64,000 nt of DNA, taken from Ceratotherium simum simum (lineage: Eukaryota; Chordata; Mammalia; Perissodactyla; Rhinocerotidae). A program made the position numbers and the translations under genes. Positions within the stretch are counted from its first letter, which is position 1, and each line of letters starts with the position of its first letter. The stretch is from positions 23,353,532 through 23,417,531 of the forward strand of contig NW_004454180.1 of the NCBI RefSeq assembly GCF_000283155.1. The letters are read 5' to 3'. Positions 55,073-64,000 of this stretch are shown here, in pieces. The notes beneath the pieces were generated by a model. The model was not told the DNA's origin. It saw only the letters and a program-made list of their open reading frames with translations, and made no database searches.

Positions 55073-55595
55073 AACTGGACCATAGAAATTATAGCTAGAA
55101 ACCAGAAGAACTTAATATTTTCACTAATTGTCATCTTATGCTCGAAATATTAGTAGGCACATGCATATTGATGTAGTTAGTGTTTAATACTTCTTAGTAT
55201 GTATAAATCGGGTAAGGACCACCTTTGAATCAGATATACATATTTGGTATATTTCTTCCAGATGGAAATGCTATCACCAATATGAAGAGAAACAGATTTA
55301 TCAAAGCATTGATTCAAAGAAATAAAAAGCATATTAAAAATCACAAGAAATAAATTTATGAAGAAATACATGCTACCCACAATCCCACCAGCCTTTTCAA
55401 GCTACAGTATATATTCTTCCAAGTTGTAAAAGCGCTATTGATATCAGACTGGCCTGACATTTTGGAGTCATACTTTGAATAAGAGCTTACTTAACTCCAA
55501 GATAGAATGCAGAGTAAGCTCGATAAGAGGAATCTCATCAGAATCTGAGGTTAACACTGGCACGAGACTAGACCTTATGAAGCTGACTTAAGGAT
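55073..55595. other. unassigned AT-rich sequence
   Basis: Nothing recognised. Confidence 0.4.
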
Positions 55596-55790
55596 ACCTT
55601 CCTTTGTGCTTCCATTTCACCTTGTAAATGTCTTTGGTAGAATCATTATTATATTTTCACAGTCTATTGCTAAATCTGGGTTGCTACAGTGATAGTCTTT
55701 TAAATTCCCTCCATCGCAAGTACCCAGTAAAGTGCCTGATCGATGGTGGGAATGTAATAAATGTTTAATGACTAAATTATTATATGAATA
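55596..55790 (+). mobile_element. L2 LINE 3' end
   Basis: 'tttcaccttgtaaatgtctttgg', 'ttttaaattccctccatcgcaagtacccagtaaagtgcctgatcgatggtggg' and 'aataaatgtttaatgac' agree with the end of L2. Confidence 0.6.
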
Positions 55791-56099
55791 AACTATCAGT
55801 TACAGAGGTAAACGTGAGAAATGGTACCAAATTTTAGGTGTGTGAACATATTGGCTTTAAATACTATATGTCCTTGAGCTATAAAATTTGGGATTATTTT
55901 AGCAGCAAGATATATAGTAATTTAGCAATTTTCCTGCTAGCATTAATAACATTATTAAGACTCTTGGTGTTGGTATTATTAAGACTCTAGGAATTGCTAT
56001 GAGGATATCATAGTGCAAATATCAACTGCTATAAATCATTCATTTAACTTTTTTGCACTTTATTCCATTCCATCCCAGAATTAAGCCTGTGACACAGAA
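55791..56099. other. unassigned AT-rich sequence
   Basis: Contains a local near-duplication 'attattaagactct' at 55951-55964 and 55976-55989. Confidence 0.4.
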
Positions 56100-56298
56100 A
56101 AGGCTTTGGAGATAATGATTGCTGAGCTCAGACACCATCTCTAAGACTTACGAGATGTCTCTTAGTCTTTCAATCTGTTTCCTAATTTGTTAGATAGAGT
56201 TGATAACAACTTACATGTTTTCTTGATAAATTGCCTTATATATAATCTTTAGCTATGCTGTTCCATGTAGTAAAAATTCAATAAATTCTAGCTGTTGA
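56100..56298 (+). repeat. MIR SINE fragment
   Basis: 'ggctttggagataatgattgctgagctcagacacc', 'agtctttcaatctgtttcctaatttgttagatagag', 'gtagtaaaaattcaataaatt': MIR plus strand. Confidence 0.7.
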
Positions 56299-57784
56299 TG
56301 CTACTAGTGTCATTATTTAACAATAATCTATTACAGAGGTAGTAGCCAGATGCAACTCTACTATTATGCAAGCTTTTAAAATCCTTTATGCTAAAACTCC
56401 ACGTGGAGGTGTGAATTACTTTCATAAAATAATAGACACATTCATTACATAAATGCCAGAGACAAGATTCCAAAGATCACTAAGATATACGGTAGATATT
56501 CTTTTAAATTTTTCAGTATATAGATGTACTGCTTCTTTTTAAGATATAATTTTTTCCCTCAATACCTTAAGGATACAGTAGAGAAGCAAAACATTCTATC
56601 AGTGATTAAGACATAAGGTTTTTTTTGCACATGGAGGATAGAGGCTATAAGGAGAAAAAAAGTCGATATTTGATCCAATGCAGTAAGGTCAGCAATGGCC
56701 TCAGGTGCATTTACTGTGATGTGGAGAGCATGAACAAGCCTAAATGCCATGAACACTTGTGTTTCCACAAATCAACTTTACCCAAGGGTCAGCTATCATG
56801 AAAATAATTGAAATTGGTGAAATTAGTATAGTAGATTTATATGTGATTTGAAAATGTGAAGAATTTGAGGGTTAACTTGTGAGTTTAATTTTGGCAAAAT
56901 GACCTGATTCCATCAAGAACGTCCACCAGTCTCCCTTGACAATCATTGAAATGTCTGTATCAGAGAATAATTCTTTTGTTTTAAAGCAATGATTTTCAAA
57001 CTGTCTTACTCAGAACCCACATTGTGTGTGTTAAGAGTTGTGGCAGATGTCCAGCCAGCATTGCACTGGGTTTTCTACAAACCCCACCCGTATGTCCCTC
57101 CACAACACCATCTACAGCCAACCCTGCTTTTATCTGTTCTGTATGTTGAAATTTCTTTTTGCCTTTATTGACAATAATGATTGCGCTAGTAAGATATGTT
57201 TGAAAAATACCATGTGATGGCAATGTGTCTGTATGAGTATTAACATGCAAATAGAATTAAGCTCTTATGGTCTTTTAACCCTTGGGAGTGAGTTGGCTTG
57301 TCAGAAGGTAAAGAGTTCTGAAGTATCTGAGAGGTTCATTGTCAGCAGGAGTGAAGAGGAAGGATAGATGGGAGGACTGAGAGATTTGCCTAAATTGGGT
57401 GGGAAAGGATGGATGGAATGAGGAGACAAGTGAAAGAGATAGAAATTCCAAAGACAAGGCGTATCTTCCTACTTTATAGTTTTGATAAGATCTCTTCTAG
57501 AAACAACTTTGAAAAAGATATTTGTGAAAATATTCATGAAGGTGAAATAAAATGCTCTAAAAACAGACTCCAACAATTTTTCTTGGTGGGAAATGATGGA
57601 GGCCTGTCCCAGGGCAAGAGCAGTAGGTAGGATGAAAGGACAAAAATAATCAAGTGACATTTCACAGAACTGGGTTTGATGACTAATTGGCCGAGGGAGG
57701 AGGGTTGGAGAAAGAAATCTAGCTTGAACAATGGGTAGATGGTGGTACCACTAGCCATGAGTGATATTATCTTTTCTTGACATA
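56299..57784. other. unassigned unique sequence
   Basis: About 1.5 kb without a recognised repeat. Overlapping frames of 60-84 codons on both strands at 56989-57758 carry no domain. Confidence 0.4.
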
Positions 57785-58415
57785 CATTGTATTAGCTTTC
57801 TGTTGCTACCTAACAAATTACTACAAATTGAACAGTTTAAAGCAACGCAACAGACATTTCTATCTCAATGGTTCTATGAGTCAGGACTCTGGGCTCAGCT
57901 TAGGGGGGTTCCCTGCTCAAGGACACCCAAGGCTGCAATGAAAGTGTTGGTTGGCCTGTGTTCTTGTTTGGAGGCTCAGTTGGGGAAGGTCCATGTCCAA
58001 GCTCACTCAGTTAGTTGGCAGATTCATTGTCTTGTAGTTGTAGGAGCGAGGGCCCTGGCTTATTGCTGGCTGTAACTGGAGGCCATCCTAAGCCTCTACT
58101 GACTGCCTTCTGCTCCTAAAGGCTGATACGTTTCCTAAACACTACCCACAGATCCTTATCATATGGGCTTCTGTAATAGGATTTCTTACTTATCAAGGCA
58201 ACAAGGACTAGAACAGACTGGAGAAAGTCTGCTGCAAGACAGTCTTACAAAATCATGGAAGGGACATGACATCTCATCACCTTGCCATAGTCTATGAGTT
58301 AGACTCAAGTCACAAGTCCCATCCACAATCAAGGGAAGGGGATTTTGTAGGGGCATGAACACCAGCAGGTGAGCATCACGGGGGGCCACCTGGAGTCTGT
58401 CCACCATACACATGG
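57785..58415 (+). mobile_element. ERVL-type LTR (MLT2-like), degraded
   Basis: 'gtattagctttctgttgctacctaacaaattactacaaattg' start, 'gactctgggctcagcttaggggggttccctgctcaagg', 'gctcagttggggaaggtccatgtccaagctcactcagttagttggcag', and end 'gccacctggagtctgtccaccata'. This is the MLT2-type layout and clearer than the copy at 17.9 kb. No internal viral genes are present nearby. Confidence 0.65.
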
Positions 58416-58855
58416 AGAAATCAAAATGAGCTAAGAGGATAAAGAAAATCATATAAAGCATCATGGGCACAGATATTTGTTTAATACTGTTAATGAAACT
58501 ACAAAACAGAACCTAAGATATGGCTTTACCCAGCACATGTGCAGGTAACTCAGAGTAGAGTTTCCTTTTTATTCTACTTGCTTCGTAATTTACTCATATG
58601 TTATTATATCTGCCTACCTGTACTTAGTTGTGTTGACAATAAATTAATGTGGTAATTAGTTCTCATTGTTTCAATGAGTTTATTTTTAAATGAGGAACAT
58701 ATCTTTTGGGCTTTTGAATCGCAGATACACCTGCATCCTTCCACGGGCAATTTCCCTTAGTGAAACCATGTCACCTGAAGCAGTGACGCTTCTCCATTAA
58801 AAGCAGTGTGGTTACAGATAATGTTGACAGCCTGAGATTTTAGGTCTAGAAAAAG
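58416..58855. other. unassigned unique sequence
   Basis: Nothing recognised. Confidence 0.4.
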
Positions 58856-59150
58856 CCTGAGGCAAAGAGATTATGTTGAAGCCCTTAAAAACACAGGCAC
58901 ATTATTCAGTCTGTGCCCAAGCAAGCTAATTTATTTCAAACTTGTGAAGCTTTGTTTTGGTAACTTCCGGGCTTGTTCTTGACTCAGGGCGTGTTTGACT
59001 GAGACGTCTTTCCTTCGGAGTGCTCCCCTTTGTCACAACAGATGCTATTTAGCGGACTAATGAGTTGGGATCATAAAGTGAGTCCTTAAAGGAGTGTAAT
59101 AGGATCATTGTGATACACTCTGCCAGAGGTAATGCATTTCTGCCTTCCGG
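58856..59150. promoter_or_regulatory. candidate regulatory patch
   Basis: Repeat-free stretch with an ETS-like acttccgg at 58963-58970 and an AP-1-like tgactca at 58980-58986. Several CpGs (gcgtg, gacgtc, ttcgga, agcgga) survive within about 100 bp of otherwise CpG-poor DNA. These are motif-level observations only. Confidence 0.28.
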
Positions 59151-60780
59151 TGTTTGCTAGGCTGCAGCAACTGTGGATGTGAAGGTTCAATTTTTACCAT
59201 ATGTGTAATTATGGGAAAGAGCATACAACTGTTTCAAGGGATGAAAGTTTGGTTCAAAATTTCAGGAGCTTGTTCAAAGTTAACTGAACTTTTTCCAAGG
59301 TTTCAAACCATTTACTTTTTTCCACGCTTTATGCAGTGGACACTTCTTTCTCCTTTTTCTCATTCAATAAATCCATGCTGATAACTGCAACTTGGCAGCT
59401 TTTCAATTTGTGATTTGGGGCACAATCTTTATATCTTATTAGTATAAAACCATGTTCTTGTATAACCCTGTTTCAGTAAGAAAATAGAATTTGCATCAAA
59501 ATATTGAATAATAGCCGTACTTTGTATATTTCCACTAAAACAAAATAAAATAAACAAAATAACACCGTAATTGTTAGGTCATTTGCATACACAGTAATTT
59601 AGTTGGAGCCTGCATTGATTTATTGAGTGTCCATGTGCAAAGAGCATGCAAAGATTAATGTGATAGATTGAGCAACAGGCACATTGTGGAGTAAGGCAGA
59701 TCTGAGAGAGCAAGAGAGAGAGAGAGAGAAAAAGAGGGTGAATGAACTACATATGTTCACTCAAGTGAGTATAAGAGAGCTGACTCTGATGAACAACTCT
59801 CTCTTTTATTTTCAGAAGACATATTACAGAAGAGCCTCTGGCACAGTATTCATGATAGCCTCTGTTTCTCATAATTTCCACTGTTGGCATTTTAAAAATG
59901 ACTGAGGAATTTCACTTGACATGGCTATTCAAGTATATTATTTGAAAATTCAAACATAACACAGAAAATTAATTTGAGGTCAATTTTGCTTGTAGTGAAA
60001 ATGGAACCCTACCCTTGTAAAAGGGAGTAGTATATTCAAGAATATCAAAAATGCTTCTCTCTCTAGTGCAATATCATTCATATTTCTCTTCAATATAAAG
60101 GCTATGCTTAGCCCTAAATATGAGCTGACATGTCTAGGGTATAAATATATCAGTGTTTCCTAACCTATAGAGTTTATCCACCTTCCACAGATAGATTGTG
60201 GATTGTAATGTTCCCTTTTCATCAAATTTTATTTTTTTTTATCATCGTCCAGGTGTATTTCTGTCATTTCCCCTACTTTCCTTCCCTGAATATGATCAAT
60301 AATGTGAATACCTTGAAAAGTAGTATAACGACTCACCTCTGTTGAGTTGAATACCTATTACAAGTGTGACACAGAATTTAAAATGGTAGATCTTTTAAAG
60401 ATATATTTTTCTTATATTCAGCATGAATTCCACTGTTTTAAAATTGGATCCTCAATGGACGATGGATGTTTAGACTCATATCACTGGAAATGATTATTAA
60501 AATCTGTTCTGGTGTAATCTAAACCGAGGAAAACAAAAGCGCTGAAATTAATATTCTAGCAAGCTTAACTTATCAGACAAAAATGTTCAATGGGTATGAA
60601 ACTGCATTTAGAGGCTTATTATTGTTTCCAGAGAGGAGTAAAGTATAGGATTAGATCTAGAAGTTGACTATTCATTGTGGGTAAAAAGCATAGTCCAGGA
60701 TTAATGGACAAATGTTTTGCTTGCTGCTTATATATCTACGTAGTTTGAAAACAGTCCCAAGATTGTACTCTATGAAATGA
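59151..60780. other. unassigned AT-rich sequence
   Basis: Includes a GA-rich run at about 59705-59732. No family or gene recognised. Confidence 0.4.
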
Positions 60781-61200
60781 AATCCTACTTGAGGACTTTG
60801 AATATTGATACAAATTTTCCACCCAGTGCTTTAGCCAAACATTTGCACTATTAGTGTTCAGGCCAATTTTGAGCTGTTAAAAGCCAAAAAAATTTAGTTT
60901 TCCATTTTAATGAGCTCTTTTGCACTACAGTAATTTTAAAATGTCGGTTTAATCAATAATATGTACAGTACCAAAGCCTTTGAGCATTTAAAATGTCAGT
61001 TGTTTAATTTTGAAAAATGGGTATTGCCGTTACAAAATCATCTGGTCAGGCATTTGCATTATATTATGCTTAGCACAGAGACTTACATTGTGCTTAGAAT
61101 GTCTTCATCAATTATATCAAGAAGCTGTAGGGCTTGGAGATCTTTGCATGTGATATCCAATTACTAGATCTTAGGGCCTGATTAATTTTCCCAATTTCTT
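60781..61200. promoter_or_regulatory. candidate conserved non-coding element
   Basis: Repeat-free AT-rich block with an exact POU octamer atttgcat at 61052-61059 followed by 'tatattatgc', plus several TAAT cores (for example near 60890-60960 and 61180). No stop-free exon is evident. Suggestive composition only. Confidence 0.28.
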
Positions 61201-61489
61201 CTCCACACAGTACAACAAAATGGCAGAAGGAAAGAAAATTAAGCTGCTATAAAACTGCCCAATTTATACTGCCAGAACTTTAGGTTATTGATTCTCTCTC
61301 TTTCCACAATCCCATCCCCCACATTCATATTATTCATCATGCAGCCACACAACACCCAAGTTGAATGAATTCTAGAATGCAGACACGACTTTTAGTACTG
61401 ATTCTACAGAAAATGCTGCAACTGAGTGGTTATAATAGAATTTGAGGAATGGTAAGAAAGTCGGTATGTCTAGACTTATATACCTATAC
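61201..61489. other. unassigned unique sequence
   Basis: Nothing recognised. Confidence 0.4.
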
Positions 61490-61525
61490 CCACACACACA
61501 CACACATATACACATACTCACACAA
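61490..61525. repeat. CA microsatellite, interrupted
   Basis: (CA)8-9 followed by TATA and further CA units. Confidence 0.9.
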
Positions 61526-61919
61526 CATATAAAAATAGCTAGCTAGGTGGTTTGTTACCAAATTTGTAAGGGATCTTGGGGATCTCTGACTTAGAACATG
61601 AGCGAAGGAGAAAATACAAAATTCACTTTAAGGAGTTCCAGGGAGACAAGGTGGTCATTCTCCAAAGTGAATAACACTGAGAAATAATGAAAAGTCTATG
61701 TGAAGGTCAGTTATGAGACAGACATTCCAAAAACAGAGAAATTTAGTAGATTTCAAATAAAAGCCCCAAATGGAAAGTCAAAATCACAGATTTTTCTCAC
61801 TAGTGACTCTGTGTAGTGTAATTCTTATAAAAGCAGAAATTTATTTAATGAAAACTAGAGAGTCTCCTGGGAAAGACATCGATTTTCGATGTTATTGTAA
61901 TGGCAATTAAATTAAATAA

Positions 61920-62152
61920 AGCCATCAATTGATCACTTACTATTTACCAACCACTGTGCTTTGGCTTGGCATTAATTAATGCCTATTTTATAACATAATT
62001 CCTCATTTGAAAATGAAGACTTTATGACTAGCGGAGGTGAAGCACCATGTCCAAATTACACAGCTGGTAGTGGTAGAGCTGAGATTCAAATTCAGGTCTA
62101 TCTGACTCGAACAGTTATTCACCACTGTGCCTACTGTCTCTCCTCCACAAGC
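61920..62152 (-). repeat. MIR SINE, nearly complete
   Basis: 'gatcacttactatttaccaaccactgtgctttgg', 'aatgaagactttatgactagcggaggtgaagcaccatgtccaaattacacagctggtagtgg', 'ctgagattcaaattcaggtctatctgactc': minus-strand MIR. Confidence 0.85.
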
Positions 62153-62860
62153 TGCTGCAGACCCCGAAATTTCACATCAGAGATTCCTGTCTTTTGATTA
62201 CTAATGGCTGCTCCACTATTGTTTTTAAAAAAAGATTCATCTGAGAGGAGCCACGCTTATGTCACTTGCATATGCCTATGAATTTCTTCCTGAGAGTCTT
62301 GTCTCTTTTAGACTGGAGAACTTGAGGGAACCAGGGGGAAAAAATAATATTTGCTAGAAAGATCCAGATTAAAAATAATGATGAAAGAATGAAAAAGATA
62401 AACTTTTAAAAACCTGGTGTAGAATGAAACTAGCTGTTTTAAAATTTATTTTATGCATAAAAGGGGAATAAAATAACTTAAGGTATACAAAAATTGGTTT
62501 AAAAATGTAAAGACCAAAAAAATGAAAGAAGAGAAGCAAAAATTTAATAAATCCTTATATGTATTTAAAAAGTAAGAGTACATAATAACATGTGTTATTT
62601 GACCTTATGTGAGAAATGGCTGCAGAGAGGGAAAAAGAAGGAGAAAAGGAAATACATTTATATTTAATGAGCATCTATTCTGTGCTACATGCTATTCTCC
62701 CATGCTGTCTCTATAGAAAGTGGAGGGCGGGTTAGACATGCTTGCCACATATTAGATGCTGAATGAGTGAAGAACAAAACTGCCCTGATAAAGCTTAGCT
62801 GCATTCTGCATCAGACTTTTCATTATGGTTGTATAAATACATTATAAACAGGATTATTTC
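62153..62860. other. unassigned AT-rich sequence
   Basis: A short MIR-like scrap 'aatgagcatctattctgtgctacatgctattctc' at about 62666-62699; otherwise nothing. Confidence 0.4.
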
Positions 62861-62861
62861 A

Positions 62862-63015
62862 TCAGCAAACAATTCTTGAGCCTTGGTTATATGGTAGGCA
62901 CTGGAACAGGAGCACAGTAAGTTATAGTTTGTGATTAACAGGTCAATATTATGTAAATATTAATTACAGTGTGATGAAGTAAGTGTAATAGAGGCATGCA
63001 TCCAATTGCTTGGGG
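62862..63015 (-). repeat. possible L2 3' fragment
   Basis: 'cagcaaacaattcttgagccttggttatatggtaggcactggaacagg' and 'attacagtgtgatgaagtaagtg' resemble the reverse complement of the L2 end. Confidence 0.5.
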
Positions 63016-63880
63016 GCATAGAGGGGGAAAAGGGCAAACTTGTATTGCTTGGCATAGGGAAATTAAAGGTTTGACTTAAGGATGATACTTAGGGCAACTG
63101 TAAAAAAAAAAGCTTATGATCCTTCCATGAAAACACAGTGGAAGGGCATTTTTAACAGAAGGAACACAGAGCAAAACCAGACAGATATAACACATGTGCA
63201 CACCCAGGGATCAGTATGTAGTTCACAGGGACATGGCGGGCACAAAACCTCCCTAAACATTTAGGTAGACCCATTTGTCTTGTGTAGTGGTGATTACATG
63301 GAACCTGGACAAGGGTTATATGACTTGAGAAATTCCTTTCAGCCCTTAGATTCAGTTAATAGCAATAAGACATGGTAATAGCACACTGATTTTATATAAA
63401 GTATTGATAAGGCAGTGGGCAATGTTTGGGGTAAGCATTAGCAAATATATAAATAAGTCCTTTAAGTATTGGAACAAACCAAAGAGACTTTTTCAGAAGA
63501 CCTGACTTAAAACTAAGACAACAGGTATTTGCAACCTTTGAATTCAATCCTGCTTATATCCTTTGGGTTTGAGTAACCATTATATCAAAGTTATTTCCTG
63601 TTTCATGATTGAAATAAGCCAAAACGTAATCATTGTTTACTAAACAAAAACATCGGAAATAGGTTATTGTATGTTTAGCTATGGGGATGGGTTCTTTTTG
63701 TTATCTCAGGATAGGAGGAGGTGTCAATGCTCAAAAATCATTCTTTTTATCTGTTCTCTAATTTTTATCACTCTATCAATTAACTGCATAATTTACATCA
63801 GAGAATATGTGTTTTGCTACCATTAATTCAAAGACATCTCACTGTAGCTTTGATTAAAATTTGAATTTCTTTTCAATTCC
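63016..63880. other. unassigned sequence
   Basis: Nothing recognised. Confidence 0.4.
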
Positions 63881-63883
63881 TAT

Positions 63884-64000
63884 GTCTTTATTTTTAATTT
63901 TTAATTTTTTGTTTATTGCAGTAACATTGGTTTATAACATTATATAAATTTCAGGTGTACATCATTATACTTCTGTTTCTGCATAGATTACATCATGTTC
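63884..64000 (-). mobile_element. L1 3' end, cut by the window edge
   Basis: T-rich start (A-tail on the minus strand), then the same 3' UTR text as the young L1 at 48.46 kb: 'ttgtttattgcagtaacattggtttataac', 'aaatttcaggtgtacatcattatacttct', 'tttctgcatagattacatcatgttc'. Only a few differences over about 100 bases, so it is a related young subfamily. Its 5' side lies beyond the window. Confidence 0.92.

Noticed and set aside
17918..58415. The two MLT2-like LTRs as ends of one provirus
   Set aside because: They are 40 kb apart, diverged in different ways, and the interval has no gag, pol or env remnants.
1..64000. CRISPR-like arrays, operons, ribosome binding sites or phage modules
   Set aside because: No regularly spaced direct repeats, no dense coding; base composition and repeats are mammalian.

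Overview
This window looks like AT-rich, non-coding nuclear DNA from a mammal. I find no credible protein-coding exon, rRNA, functional tRNA, CRISPR array or prokaryote-style operon in it. The organism clue is a tRNA-derived SINE whose head reads GGGCCGGCCC followed by a tRNA-like A box and B box, and whose body carries repeated 'aggaagat...gagctaacat' units. This is the ERE (equine repetitive element) design of perissodactyls. I count 13 copies, counting two pieces on either side of an assembly gap. A horse-like species (Equus) is the most likely source; rhinoceros or tapir cannot be excluded without a database search.

Layout. 1-12 kb: unique AT-rich DNA with many old MIR fragments, two EREs (1.1 and 5.8 kb), L1 scraps and an AT-rich homeodomain/POU-motif cluster near 7.9-8.0 kb that looks like a candidate conserved non-coding element. 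12.9-16.6 kb: two old L1 pieces in opposite orientation, the second split by a very intact ERE with a perfect 13-bp target-site duplication. 16.8-26.5 kb: a 207-bp inverted-repeat DNA transposon, an ERVL-type LTR, two EREs, L1 pieces and two internally deleted Tigger (pogo-type) transposons in the same orientation. 27-40 kb: MIR, MER20/MER5-type and L2 fragments, two EREs 300 bp apart, and old LTR-like sequence. 43.1-48.2 kb: an old composite L1 containing an ERE. 48.4-49.5 kb: a young 5'-truncated L1 on the minus strand with a perfect 17-bp target-site duplication and an open frame for the last ~249 residues of ORF2. 49.8-55 kb: an ERE-rich stretch with a 924-base run of N. 55-64 kb: mostly unique sequence with candidate regulatory patches near 59.0 and 61.05 kb, an ERVL-type LTR, and the beginning of another L1 cut by the window edge.

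The window reads as a layered record of transposition, not as a gene system. The oldest layer is MIR, L2 and MER5/MER20. Above it lie old L1, ERVL LTRs and Tigger elements, and on top are ERE SINEs and young L1s with recognisable target-site duplications. Nothing here supports a new multi-gene system. The best second-look items are the young L1 with a cysteine-to-tyrosine change in its C-terminal Cys/His motif, the intact ERE at 15.6 kb, the ERE strand bias, the unresolved gap, and three or four candidate conserved non-coding patches. Repeat family names were assigned from memory of consensus features; boundaries are approximate unless a target-site duplication fixes them.
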